64,000 nt of DNA from Hemileia vastatrix (taxonomy: Eukaryota; Basidiomycota; Pucciniomycetes; Pucciniales; Zaghouaniaceae). The stretch spans positions 35,138,001 through 35,202,000 of the forward strand of contig JASXTE010000009.1 of assembly GCA_030280995.1 (NCBI GenBank), read 5' to 3'. Every line of letters begins with the position of its first letter. Position 1 is the stretch's first letter. This document shows positions 33,163-45,300 of this stretch, piece after piece. The position numbers were made by a program, and so were the translations under genes. Below the pieces are notes generated by a model that was not told the DNA's origin, did no database searches, and was given only the letters and a program-made list of their open reading frames with translations.

Positions 33163-33172
33163 GGAGGGAGGA
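33163..33172 (+). other. Polypurine tract of element E
   Basis: GGAGGGAGGA immediately before the TGTGG start of the 3' LTR; identical tract at the same place in G. Plus-strand primer site by position. Confidence 0.75.
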
Positions 33173-34294
33173 TGTGGTAGCCTAAAGTTTAGTATGGCAC
33201 CTAAGTATGTAAATGGAGTTATTACGGCATCCAAGATTAGTGCTATTATTTTTTATAAAAGTGTTTTATTTAATTTACTTGAGTTTAAAATATAAAGAAA
33301 ATTGGTTAAAAGCGAATGCCTACGCAAAAATAATATATTTTACGGAGAAGACTTATTTTTACGGTCTGAAAATTTATAAGCATCAAGTCGAGTCACTCAA
33401 CAACCTTGGGAGATTTTCCCAGAATTTATACTATTTTTCTTATATTTTTAAATGAATTTTAAAGTTTTATAGAAATACTTACGTTTTTAGAAAAATACTT
33501 AACTTTTATGAAATTTCACAGGGTGATTAGAGCTGCGCAGGCTACGAAAATTAGTTGGGAATGTAAAGGGGATGTAGTTCTATCATTTTTAATTTTTCTA
33601 TATTTTTTATTATAGTTTTAAAGGTTTTAATTGAGTCCGGAGGTCCGGACGGACTCCGTTTGGACTCCGTATGGACTCCGCTTGGACTCCGGAGGCTCCG
33701 GATTGACTCTGGGTGAGCTCTGGAGGGAAAACTTAGGCACGTGACTGGGTATACTTAAGACCCTCTCAAACTCAAAATTGAAGGGGGGGATACAACATAC
33801 AGCTTAATCTTTAACCACCATGGTCTCATTTTTTATTACTCAACAAATTAAATTAATTTGTACTACCCTTATAACTTTATATTTTATAAATAACATTTTA
33901 GAAATACTACTCAACAATTTAAATCACACTTCATACAAGGTATCTTTAGAAAGGTCTTCATCACTGGGACTTGATTATTGCTGTCTTATAAAAACTTAAA
34001 TTATTATAAAAACATAAAAGTCAATCTTTACAGATCTTTCACTGGTACACCTTAATTGTTGTTATCAGTATTTCTTTTCTCAACAGCCACAATCATTAAA
34101 TCTCAATAAGCGTTAAACATATCAGAGTTTCATTATTTTTATAAATCAGATCCAAGTAGACTGGTTAGCTTAGTGATTTAGAATTCCCATTTTGTTATTT
34201 TTTTTATTGGAAGGACGGGGTTTTCAGCTAAATCCACACATCTCCTCCGGATTCTGCTTACAGCAAGGCGACTGTAACAGCTTACCTTACCATA
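33173..34294 (+). repeat. 3' LTR of element E
   Basis: Matches the 5' LTR along its length; carries two more 11 bp GGACTCCG units (33634-33722). Followed by TTGT and the remainder of the interrupted minus-strand gene. Confidence 0.85.
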
Positions 34295-34673
34295 TTGTGA
34301 AACTAATCAAGATTCCAAGCAAAAGTTTTTCCAGGAAAGTTGCATTGAAGAAGAAAGTGGATAAAAGCATTGTGGAATATAGCACGGATTTGTTCAGAAA
34401 CACGGTAATTTTGTTCAGGATATGGCAAATTAATATCAATGTTGAGAGAGCTTATATTGAACAATGAAAACCTATGTAGTTGTTCTTTGGTGGGGTTCAG
34501 CTTCCATTCATTAGACTGAGGTGAAATATTCAAAAGCACACGACAGAAATTGTAAATAGACCTGCAAAAATGAGAAGTTGATCAAGGGAGTATCTCATTG
34601 AATCTTTTATTTAGTACACGGGTATTAGTAGGTATTTTTCTCTGAGGAAAATAAGAACAACTAGAGCTCATCA
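34295..34673 (-). pseudogene. Unrecognised host-like gene, 5' part (split by element E)
   Basis: Exon 34561-34295 on the minus strand, preceded by an intron end TTTTTGCAG; reads VLLNISPQSNEWKLNP, then NYRVSEQIRAIFHNAF, then QCNFPGKTFAWNLD at the junction with E. A possible first exon starts with ATG-ATG near 34673 (MMSSSCSYFPQRKIP) but its donor site is unclear. The 3' part is at 20708-21452. Family not recognised. Confidence 0.5.
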
Positions 34674-35528
34674 TATACGTTATGAAAAGCAAAATGAACA
34701 AAAATATAAAATTTTGAAAGGATATTGCAACAAAAACACTACTATAATAAATATTTTATTTTGAAAATAGTTAATAATGAAGAGTTGAGTTGACAGACAG
34801 ATGAGCTTTCTCATGAATATCTTTCTCTATAAAATATGGATATCTATGTATGTTCATAATTAATTCAAAAGGAAATAACTCAGCTTTAATAGAAAGTTAT
34901 TGCATGATAAATAGGTAAAAATATAATGCAGAATCATTTTGATTTTCCAACTTATTTTGATAATATTTTAATGCAAATAATGACCTTATTTGAGCTTTTT
35001 GAATGTGCTGACAAACATATTTTAAAAATTTAGATTAACACCTTATTAGTATGTATATATTTTATTTACCAAGATTACTCGGAAACCATACCAATTTTTC
35101 AGAGTTTGGAATAAGCAACTTAATGTAAAAATTCTGTTTTATGGATTCTGGAAGCTTTAATTTGATGACCTCTTAGATTTGAAAATTTTAAAATAATATA
35201 TTTTGTTGAAAAAATATTTATTTTTCAGACTGTAATTATATATTGTGAAAAATAAATATTATAAATTTTTTTATATCTTATAGTGATTATTAGTGAAAAC
35301 CTTTCAGTTACTTGGCAGAATTTTATTAATTCAGGTGATTGCAGAAAAAAAATATGGCAACACTTAAATAACTTTATTATTATAAATTAAATGGTATTAT
35401 TTTGATTCTAGTTATATCATAGTTTCTCCTATATTTAAAAATGTGATCAATTTGTATTCTCTTATAGTATTATGCTTTGTGCAAAATAAGCTGTTTGATA
35501 AACATGTATGCAACATTGTAAAATGTAG
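34674..35528. other. AT-rich intergenic stretch
   Basis: No gene, repeat family or RNA gene recognised. It lies between the divergent 5' ends of the unrecognised minus-strand gene and the plus-strand transposase gene. Confidence 0.35.
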
Positions 35529-35653
35529 CGAGTCTGAATCATTTTGCTGATGCACAGTATGGATACATTCTTAATGCATGGTTGATCTGCATGAAACAAA
35601 CATTCAAAGAAATCCATGGTAACCAACTTGTTGATAAACTTCTTGAGACGTAA
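35529..35653 (+). pseudogene. Possible exon fragment of unknown gene
   Basis: After an AG at 35527-35528 an open frame reads SLNHFADAQYGYILNAWL, then ICMKQTFKEIHGNQL and on to a TAA at 35651. The composition looks like real protein and unlike the surrounding AT-rich DNA. No start codon and no linked exon were found; it could be a 5' relic of the following transposase gene or a separate captured fragment. Confidence 0.3.
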
Positions 35654-35751
35654 AAATTAGCTTATTTTAGTAAGTGCTTCACAATAAATAAATAGTTTGT
35701 TAAATTTCTACCATCCAGTAACATATTTCTTATATCCAGAAGTCTTAAAAT

Positions 35752-37929
35752 GCCACCATTTTTCGCGTTTGTAAATGTGAAGAGCTTGGATGTTCATCAA
35801 GAAAGAATCAGACCTCAGTGGGAAGCTTTGAAGTTGGTGTAGCTTTCAAAACATCTCAGTCATACTCCAAACATGAAGAGGAAAGAAATTGCAAAGCACA
35901 GATGGTTGGTACATCCAGCGCTTCACCTAACTTAGGATCCAACATCCCAGATCTTGTAAGACATCAATATTTGGTAAATAAAGAGATATTATGTTTCAAT
36001 TAATCTCTATTTTTTTCTTTGCTTAGGGGCAGCCTGTTTTGGAAACAATTCAATCTCTACCACGGTCAAACAATTTGAATTTTGAAGAGCCTTATAGCCA
36101 AAAGATAATGTGGCAAGCAGCGAAACTTTCTCTTATCCATCATTTAAGAAAAGAAGGTTGTGCTGAATTTTTGCATGATGAAGTCAACAAACTCAAACTT
36201 CTTAGTGACATAGGCAAACTAGATGCTAGCAGAATCATCAGCCTAATTCCCCTTTCTATAGAGACAGTTTTTAGTCGATTGCAACTCAATCCATTATTTG
36301 TCACCAAGACATGCTGTGCTAAGTGCTTTTCTCTTTATGAGTATATCCCCAAGCACCAACCATCGATCTTATCTTGTACTCAACCTTTTTATTCATCTTC
36401 AAAGCGCTATTTGAAAGATTTAGGACAGAGAGAAGAAACTGTCAATTGTGATGAAAATTTGTATTTGGCTAAGTACAAACAAGAAGCAATCTACCATCCT
36501 CGTAAAACATTTCTTCACAACAGTTTGGTTGAATGGCTTTCAGGAAAGTTTAAACTAATCAAATTGGAGATGCTGATTGAGAAAAAAAATGATTTTCTAG
36601 AAAACATGGAAAGGGATGTCATGAAAGATGTATATGATGGTTTTGTATGGAAAAATTTTCCAGATATTTCTACGACTCATAATAGAAGTGTCAATGGATA
36701 TACAAAAACACGAGGTAATATAATGTTTAGTTTATATTTTGACTGGTTTAAGCCGGGTGGCAATCGTATTGGAGGTCATCAGAAATCTGTGGGTAATATC
36801 TTGTTGGTGTGTATGAACTTGCCTACAGAAGATCAATACAAAACCAAAAATCTATTTTTGTATGCTATTATTCCCGGTCCAACTGAACCAACGAGTGAGC
36901 AAATAAATCATCTTCTGAAGCCTCTTGTCAATGAACTAAAGACTCTATGGGATGGCATATTTATTGAAAAAACACCTCACTATCCACAGGGCCAAAAAAT
37001 AAGGGCTGCATTATTTTCTTTAATAGGAGACATTCTAGCGATGCGAAAGATTGCTGGTTTTGCAAGTCACTCAGCCACTAAGCTCTGCTGTGTCTCTCAT
37101 ATTACAAAAGATGAAATTGGTGAGCATCAAGTCAAAAAATTTTCCTTAAGTACTCATGAGGACCATATGCACTGGGCAGAGACGTGGAAAAAGTGCCAGT
37201 CACATTGGGAGCGGGTATCTATTTTTAGGAGTCATGGGGTTCGATTGAGCGAGCTAAATAAACTTGTATATTGGCAACCTACAGAATATTGCTCAATTGA
37301 CTTGATGCATTCACACATGCTTGGAAATCTTAAAGATCACAGTCTAACTTTTTATCTAATACAAAATGCCGCAATCGACCTAGAAAAAAAGCTGACAAAG
37401 GAAAAAAATTGGCATGTAAGAAGTGAAGATGATGATGAACGTTCTGATATATTTCTAAATAAGCAATTAAAAAAACATAGAAGCAGCTTAATCAGAACTG
37501 ATGCCGATAATATTGAACCAGTGGGATGGCAAAAAAGACTACGATATACAAGTACAATGAGACGGTCACAAACATATCTTAGAATGGATAGTGGAGGAGC
37601 TGAATCGGAAGGATCGAACAGCAGGACAAAGTCATCAAGTTCTGAACATCACTTTCAAACCTTAGAGTTTGGCTCCAAACATGCTTCTGAAAATGGAAGT
37701 TGAAATTCAACCTATAACTTAAGGCAAAAAAGTATCAGTATATCTGAAAGTAAAAGATCTAATTCATCCGTTGAGACTATTAGAAGTAAGGAAGATAAAA
37801 AGAAGGGCAAAGAGAAAGAAAGTGAAAGAACTAGGAATCCACGATTGTCAGCCACTCAGCTAGAGGCAGTGTGGAATGTGATAGAGCAAACAAAAAAACC
37901 TTCCTGGATTTCACGAGTGCCAAAACAAG
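35752..37929 (+). pseudogene. Tnp2-type (CACTA superfamily) transposase, N-terminal and central part
   Basis: Exon 1 (about 35752-35955) encodes a Cys-rich N-terminus (CKCEELGCSSRKN... with a later HEEERNC); the true start is unclear. The intron 35956-36026 (GTAAGA...TTAG) joins NIPDL to GQPVLET in frame. The long exon to 37703 has the hallmarks of Tnp2-like proteins: FSLYFDWFKPGGN, NLLVCMNLP-like, IIPGPTEPTSEQ, LVNELKTLWDGI, GDILAMRKIAGF and DLMHSHMLG. The expected Cys pair near CCVSH is degenerate. An in-frame TGA at 37701 is followed in the same frame by a Lys/Ser-rich linker and WISRVPKQ, where a MITE is inserted. Such proteins cut and join CACTA-type transposon ends. Continues at 38191 and 49489. 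Confidence 0.8.
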
Positions 37930-38190
37930 CACCACACAATATGGGGGGCGGACTTGCTAGCAAGTCCGCAACCTTGGACCCAAACTCACCATAGATTGAA
38001 CACACATTGAGCTATTGATAAAGGAACCATACAATCAGGGATGAACACCACTCGGCAGAACAGTTTTAGGTGGGTGTTCAAGTAGAGTTCAGTATGGGTT
38101 CAGTATGAGTTCAGTCTGAGTTCCATCTGAGTTCCATCTGAGTTCAGGTTGAGGACTTTCTAGCAAGTCCACCCCCTATATTGGGTAGTG
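37930..38190 (+). mobile_element. 261 bp CACTA-type MITE, copy 1
   Basis: Begins CACCACACAATATGGGGGGC and ends with the imperfect reverse complement (ATATTGGGTAGTG). Subterminal palindrome GGACTTGCTAGCAAGTCC; internal short repeats of GAGTTC. Flanked by AAG on both sides (37927-37929 and 38191-38193), a 3 bp duplication as for CACTA elements. Removing it with one AAG restores the transposase frame (VPKQVGSKKSGYL). No coding capacity. Copy 2 is at 43757-44017, same length, opposite orientation. Confidence 0.85.
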
Positions 38191-38314
38191 AAGTAGGATC
38201 TAAAAAGTCAGGTTACCTCAAAGCTGCATAGTGGCATGTACTTTATACTGTTTACTTTCCTTTGTCACTTATCCCCCTTTGGGTATAAAAATTAAATCAA
38301 GCCAAGACATCCGT
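38191..38314 (+). pseudogene. Tnp2-type transposase, short middle segment
   Basis: Between the MITE and element G. Reads VGSKKSGYLKAA, a TAG stop (Tnp2 proteins usually have Gln or Glu there), then WHVLYTVYFPLSLIPLW, the conserved hydrophobic segment, followed by another stop and the insertion point of G. Supports decay of the gene by nonsense changes besides insertions. Confidence 0.75.
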
Positions 38315-39468
38315 TATGGTAAGGTAAACTCTTACAGTCACCTTGCTGTAAGCAGAATCCGGAGGAGATATGTGGATTTAGCTGAAAACCCCGTCCTTCC
38401 AATAAAAATAACAAAATGGGAATTCTAAATCACTAAGCTAACCAGTCTACTTGGATCTGATTGATAAAAATAATTAAACTCTAAAATATTTAACGCTTAT
38501 TGAGATTTAAATAAAAGTGGCTGTTGAGAAAGAAATTTTGATTACAACAATTAAGGTGTACCAGTGGAAGATCTGAAAAGATTGACTTTTAGGTTTTTAT
38601 AATATTTTGAATTTTTATGAGACAGCAATAATCAAGTCCCAGTGATGAAGACCTTTCTAAAGATACCCTGTATGAAGTGTGATTTAAATTTTTGAGTAGT
38701 ATTTCTAAAATGTTATATATAAAATATAAAGTTATAAGGGTATTAAAATTTTATTTAATTTGTTGAGTAATAAAAAATGAGACCATGGTGGTTAAAGATT
38801 AAGCTGTATCTTTTTTGATTGTAAGATGATGATTGTATGATGCCCCATTTCGAGTCTGAGAGGCTCTTAAGTATACCTAGTCACGTGCCTAAGTTTCCCC
38901 TCCAGAGCTAAGCCAGAGTCAATCCGGAGCCCGTACAGAGTCCGTAAAGAGTCCAAGCGGAGTCCAAGCGGAGTCCGTACGGAGTCTAAAGGGAGTCTGT
39001 CCGGACTCAATTAGAACCTTTAAAACTATAATAAAAATCTAGAAAAATTACACATAATAGAACCACTTCACCTTTACATTCCAAGCCAATTTTCTTAGTC
39101 TGCGCAGTTCTAATCACCCCGTGAAAATTCATCAAAGTTTAGTAATTTCTAAAAACGTAAATATTTCTATGAAACTTTAAAATTTATTTAAAAATATAAG
39201 AAAAATAGTAAAAATTCTGGGAAAATTTCCCAAGGTTCTTGAGTGACTCAACTTGATACTTATAAACTCTTCAGACTGTAAAAATAAGTTTTCTCTGTAA
39301 AATAAATTGTTTTCACATAGGCATTCGCTCTTGACCAATTTCTTAATATTTAAAACTCAAATAAATTAGATAAAACCCTTTTATAAAAAAAATAATAATG
39401 TCAATCTTGCACACCTTAATAACTCCATTTACGTACTTAGGTGCCATACTAAACTTTAGGCTACCACA
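38315..39468 (-). repeat. 3' LTR of element G
   Basis: Reverse complement starts TGTGGTAGCC and ends TTACCATA like the E LTR. Holds an expanded GC-rich GGACTCCG-type array at 38931-39010. Compared with its partner at 48378-49488 it differs by several substitutions and by array length. Confidence 0.85.
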
Positions 39469-39478
39469 TCCTCCCTCC
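39469..39478 (-). other. Polypurine tract of element G
   Basis: GGAGGGAGGA on the minus strand, directly before the 3' LTR, same as in E. Confidence 0.75.
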
Positions 39479-40135
39479 AATTGAGAATGTCCCCATTCTT
39501 AAAACTTTGCATAAGTGGTTGAGCAATTCCAAAAGAATTATCTTTTCTAATAAAATAATTTGATAAATTTGTTTTAGCTGGTCTTCTTTTAATTCTTTAT
39601 AATAAAAATGTTGTTTCTTCTTCTCTGGCTTTATATAACATAAAAAAAATAATCTAAATCTTGTGATGATTCCACTACTGAGAGCAAGGTTTGAATCCCT
39701 TCAGACTCCCATATACCAGTCTTCCTTCTTGTCACAGCATTGAGAGAGTGGATCTTCCTATGAGCCGAATACTCCTGATTCCAACCACATAGGGCCCCCC
39801 ACTGAACCAAACTCTATGATTCCAATCTTGCCATAAGGTCCTCCAAGCTTCACACCAAAAAAATGGCCTAACTATGAGGCACTAAAAAAAATCATTCCCT
39901 AAAATCCAACTACCATCCTAACTTCTGATTCCTTCATCACAATTTTCAAACTTTTCTATGCAGCAAATCCATAAAATACTTTTGCCAGGCTTCCAATAAT
40001 AATAATATTAACTTTAGACCATGTTAAAGCGCCACAAATTTCACCTAATTAACCATTATGCTTTCCTTAGCATCATTACCACCTAAAATTTTAACCTCCT
40101 AAATCTTATCAGCACCCAATTTCAGAAATAATTGA
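39479..40135 (-). other. 3' region of G where antisense gene 1 has been deleted
   Basis: Homologous to E 31766-32360 plus the last 60 bp of E before its 3' LTR; the block of E that holds antisense gene 1 (about 32360-33118) is absent. No ORF. Confidence 0.55.
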
Positions 40136-40139
40136 ATAA

Positions 40140-41110
40140 CCAGTTTAGAGTCTTAGTGGACAGTGATAAATTAAAAGATTGAATTGAGTTATCCAAACAA
40201 GATTGACATTCCAGTTTAAAGTCTTGGTAAACCAAACATATAATCGATTGCCAGTTTATGGTCTTGGTGGACCAAAGATCGTTTAAGTGCATAAATAACT
40301 TGAAATATTCCTAAGTAAGGTCTAGGCTTGACTAAATATTGAATAAACTTAATAGTCCAGTTTAATGTCATAGTGGACCAAACATTTGATTGACAAGTAA
40401 TCCAGTATATGGCCATAGTGGACCAATGATTGTTGAATTATCCTGCAGATATTAATTTTCCAGTTTAAAGTCATAGTGTAGTAAACAATGAATGAACTAC
40501 CAGTTTACGTCATGGTGGACCAAACATTTGATCGATAAAAAATCCAGTTTAAGGTCATGGTGGAGTGAAAAACTTGAAAATAGTCCAGTTTAAGGTCTTG
40601 GTGGACCTAACATTTGATAAAACTCCAGTTTAAGGTCTTGGTGGAACTAAAATTTGATTGATGAAATTAAAAATAAAAAAAATCTGTCTCCCAAAAATAT
40701 CCATAAAATCTTGAACATTCTTGAAATTCAGTTTAAAGTCTTGAAGGACTAATAGCTCCAATATAAAATCTTTAATGACAGTCTTGAAAATTAGCCAGTT
40801 TAAAGTCTTGGAGGACTAACAGCTCCAAAATTTGTATTAAAACCTTAAGGAAAGTCTTGAGAAGTACCCAGTTTAAAGTCTTGGAGGACTAAAGGCTCCA
40901 AAATTTGTATAAAAACCTTAAGGAAAGTTTTGAACAGTAGCCAGTTTAAAGTCTTGGAGGACTAACAGCTCCGAAATTTGTATTAAAACCTTAAGGAAAG
41001 TCTTGAGAAGTACCCAGTTTAAAGTCTTGGAGGACTAACAGCTCCAAAATTTGTATAAAAACCTTAAGGAAAGTTTTGAACAGTAGCCAGTTTAAAGTCT
41101 TGGAGGACTA
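40140..41110 (-). repeat. Expanded array of about 16 hairpin motifs in element G
   Basis: On the plus strand each copy reads CCAGTTTA...GTC...GGAC; on the element's sense strand it is AGTC or GGTC, a 6 nt loop (CACCAA, CACTAA, CTCCAA), GACT or GACC, TTAAACTGG. The left part (40140-40650) is irregular like the E array. The right part (about 40796-41110) is a regular tandem of about 73 bp units containing GGACTAACAGCTCC and CCTTAAGGAAAG. The array occupies the place of antisense gene 2. Confidence 0.75.
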
Positions 41111-42347
41111 ACAGATGTCTTGAATTAAAATCCCAAAGTTATTTAATTCCCCTAGACCCTGTTTCCTGTCTAAACTAAATGAATAAAACTAAAAAGAATG
41201 AAGACTGAAAAATAAAACTAAGAAATATAATAATTTTGATTAAATTAATTAATTTTTTTTATTTTATTATTTTAATTTTTTTTATTTTTATTTTATTTTT
41301 TTAATTTTAATTTTAATTTTTTATTTTATTTTATTTTTTTATTTATTTTATTTTATTTTTTTATTTTATTATTATTTTTATTTTATATTTTATTTTTAGT
41401 TTATTTTTGAAAGTTTTATAAAAGATAGTTTCAAAATAAAAGTTAAAATTTAATTTTAAAGAAAGATAAATGAACGTGAAAAGAAAGATAAAAAAAGTAA
41501 TAAAAAAGAATTATCAAAATTAAAATTTTAAAAGATGCCCCCTGGCCATTTGATGAGCCATACCCTTGATATCATACCCACATCCAAGTGCAACTTGATG
41601 TGGTTACACAATTTTGAGAAATTGAAAAGAAAAGAAAATAAATGAAAGTTTTTAGAAGATAATTTTTATAATGATGATCACTGGGTGGGCTCCCTCCAAT
41701 TTATAAAAATGATTAGAGACCACCAGTGAGCATCACCTTTACAATAATTCATAATATATATTAAAGAAAAGAAATCACAATCTAACATAAAAAAATCAAA
41801 AACAAAATAAAATAAAATAAAAAGAATCTTGAATCCGGCGTTGAGAGAGGTTTCTCATGATTTGTTCCAGTTTATAGTCTTAGTGGACTTCCTATAATTA
41901 AAAGACAAAGCCAGGATTCAACTAGAAACAGGGAAACTTTTGGAAACAAACATTATGGGGTAATTGTGTATAGAGCAGCCAGCTCATCAATTACCCCCAC
42001 ACTTGCCAATATTAAATTAAGAAGGTTCCCCTGTGAACACTTCTTCCAATAAATTTTTAAATTTTTCCAACACTTTCTTCACCCATATTTTAAAAATTTT
42101 AAATTTTGAAAATTTTCAAAGAAGGTTTTCTCGCATTTTGTTATGTTTCATCACAGTTTTGTCTCCCATATGCAGTGTAACAACAGTAATGTATTTTTGA
42201 TAAAAAAAAGATAGTTTATCCTCGTTGCGGAGGTTAATAAAATTTGATAAATTTCATAGATTATCCTCATTGCGGAGGGATCCATAAAATTTTGTCGATA
42301 TCATAGTTTATCGTCATTGCGGAGGTATCCATAAAATTTGGTTGACA
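41111..42347 (-). other. AT tract and conserved 3' noncoding modules of element G
   Basis: 41220-41400 is nearly pure A/T. Then, reversed, the same modules as in E: GGCCATTTGATGAGCC and CCACATCCAAG (41541-41610), inverted-repeat block with GATCACTGG (41676-41735), hairpin motif (41868-41890), and CAGCTCATCAATTACCCCCAC (41969-41999). Three CCTC/GAGG hairpins lie at 42210-42360. No gene. Confidence 0.6.
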
Positions 42348-45300
42348 TCATAGTTTATCCTCATTGTGGAGGAAGACTTTGGCACTCCTGGTGCCTCTAG
42401 GATAGAACCGTTTGACTTGATCCGCCGCTACCCTCTTCTTCAATACTACTCCATCCAACTCTTCTAGCACATATGAACCGCCAGAAACTTGCTCCTTGAT
42501 TTTTTACGGTCCATTCCACCTATCTGCAAACATCTTTCCCCACTGACTTTCCAAACTTCTATTATACACCAAAACCATATCTCCTGGGTTCAAAGGTTTC
42601 CTTAATCGATGTGCCAACCGCTCATCCCAATATCTAACTGATTGATTTCAGATCTTCATCATCTGTGAATATGCCTTTTCTAAATATTCTTCTTTCTTTT
42701 CTAGCTGCATCATTCTTGCACACAATAATTCATCAGTAGTTTTGACCGTGTCCCAGTCAGCTCCAAGATATGATTCAGCTTCTAAATCAACCGGTAAAAC
42801 TGCTTTCTGTCCAAAAACAAGATCATAAGGTGAAAATCCGGTTGTCCTTTTGGCAGTGATTCGATCAGCAAATAAAACTAAAGGTAAATAGTGCCTCCAC
42901 TTTTCAGCACTTGTCCCACAAATTTTAACTAAAGCATCCTTGATAACTTGATGCCCTCTTACAACCATGCCTTCAGCTTCAGGATAATATGGGGTTGCTA
43001 CCCTAACCTTTGATCCAACTTTCAATACGGCCTCTTTAAACTCTGTCCCAAATTCAGGACCTCCATCTACCATCACCAACTTCATCACTCCATACCTATA
43101 TACCCAATTATTCAAAAAAATTCTGCCACATTTTTGGCAGTTAAATTATAAAGATGCGCTGCCTCTACCCAACCAGATAAATCATCTCTGGCCACAATTA
43201 AATATTTATACCTTCCCTCTTTTATATGAATGGCATCTAAACTAACTCTCCCAAAGAGTGTATATTCACCAGTCGCACCTCCAGGTTCTTTTGGCCTTAA
43301 ATAACTTTGTCTTTGACATTATTCGCATGACTGAACCCACTGTTTAACAGCCATCTTCATGCCATTGCACCAAAATTGATCAGAAATTCTTCTAAACGTT
43401 TCTCCAACGCCTCTATGCCCGAGATCTTCATGCAGTGATTTCAAAACTAATTCTTGCCCCTTCTGTTGAGTTATAACTACTTGAGGATTTGGATACCTTC
43501 TCCTCATTAAAAGTCGACCAGATAGGTAAAACGTAGATGACTTCCTCTTGATAGCCACCCATTCATTGTCTTCACAATATTCTGGACTCTCTAAAGTAAA
43601 CAAATATTTGACTAACAAAAAATAAAATCCAGTCTGACCCCAGACTTCATCTTGAAAATCGATTAATATAACATCAATAGGGACTTCTCTATCACCAATA
43701 TCACCTGCACATGAATGAGCCAATAATCGTTGACCCCTAAATAAATCTTTATTAGACACTACGCAATATAGGGGGTGGACTTGCTAGCAAGTCCTCAACC
43801 TGAACTCAGATGGAACTCAGATGGAACTCAGACTGAACTCAGACTGAACCCATACTGAACTCTACTTGAACACCCACCTAAAACTGTTCTGCTGAGTGGT
43901 GTTCATCCCTGATTGTATGGTTCCTTTATCAATAGCTCAATGTGTGTTCAATCTATGGTGAGTTTGGGTCCAAGGTTGCGGACTTGCTAGCAAGTCCGCC
44001 CCCCATATTGTGTGGTGAGAGCTATGTCGAAATTTTTCTTCTGAACCTTTGGATCCTTTGTAAAGCGTATTCAAAAACACCTCTTTCTCTTTATCCACCT
44101 TTTTATTTAAATTCTCTAATTCTCCAACATATACACCATTCCTTAATTTACTACTATCCCACACTACCAATCCATCTTCCTCTACATACACCACATCTTC
44201 TTCTACCTCCTTTCTACCGAATTTATCTACACCATTTCCAAAACCTTTATTAACATAAAAACTATTTTCCAGTTTATCCTCTTGGTGGAGGTCATCATCA
44301 CCATAATCTAAACACAATAATCCTGCCAGTTTAACCTCATATGGGAGGTATGGAAAGTCTTCAGCTCCTTTAGTGCTGGCTTTGATAATAGGTATATCTT
44401 CATCAAACTCTTCTGAGTCTGAATCTTCTTCAGTGGGTGGTCTCCTTGATAAACCATCTGGCATAGTAAAAGTTTTACCAGGCTTATGAACTAAATCAAA
44501 CAAAAAATGTTAAATAAAAGCTACCCATCTCATCATGGGTGCATTCGGTAAACTTGGGGAATTAATCATCTGGATTAATGATTTTGCATCCACTTGCAAC
44601 TCAAAATGTTGCCCCCACAAAATATGCTGAATTTTCTTCAGTATTTTTGCCACACCACATAATTCCAATTTTGGTTGAGAATATCTTGATTCGACCTCAG
44701 TAAATACTATAGATTCATACCTAACTGGCCTGATGTAACCAGCTTTATCCATCTGAGACAAAACCGCCCCAGCTGCAACCTGACTTGAATCAACTGCTAA
44801 ATAAATTCTACCAGCATCTTTTCCATAATTCAACTTGTGCAGGACTAAATCCTTCCACACAACCTCCTTCAACTTCACAAACGCCTTCTCACACTCTTCA
44901 TCCCACTCCCAGTCTGCATCCTTTCTCGTTAACCGTCTCAATGGAGCTTCCAATGAAGAAAAGTCCTTGATAAACATTCTAACATATACACAAACGCCTA
45001 AAAACCCTCTAACTTCGGTCATATTCTTGGGTCTTGGCCAGGACTGAATTTTGTAAACTTTCTTCTTGGACATAATCCTACCCTCTCTACATACCACATG
45101 GCCTAATATTTCTAAGGCTGGCACACAACATGAAAATTTTGAACCTGAAATAGTTAAACCAGCCTCTTCAATTCGAAACAAGATTCTTTCTAAAGTAATT
45201 GCAAACTCCCAAATGAATTAGCGTATCCCGGGATTCTCTTCCAACACCTGTTTATCATAGTCGGTTGTTGGTCCCTTAATTCCTCCATCATCTATAAAGA

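Larger units (their letters stand above)
21453..34294 (+). mobile_element. Complete Ty3/Gypsy-type LTR retrotransposon E (about 12.8 kb)
   Basis: Bounded by two LTRs (1.09 and 1.12 kb) beginning TGTGGTAGCC and ending TTACCATA. Primer-binding-like site at 22546, gag-pro 22720-25245, pol 25289-29021, a long 3' region with hairpin arrays, two antisense genes (30200-33048), and a polypurine tract at 33163-33172. TTGT flanks both sides (21449-21452 and 34295-34298), a probable 4 bp target-site duplication. It interrupts the minus-strand gene 34561-20708. gag and pol carry stops and internal deletions, so this copy is not autonomous. Confidence 0.85.

Noticed and set aside
35529..35653. tRNA or other small RNA genes
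   Set aside because: Looked for tRNA-like cloverleaf cues (GGTTCGAAT-type boxes) through the intergenic stretches by eye and found none convincing; a proper tRNAscan run would be decisive.
40796..41110. Ordinary satellite DNA
   Set aside because: The 73 bp tandem units are real, but each contains the same hairpin motif as the irregular copies beside them, so the array is better seen as expansion of that motif.
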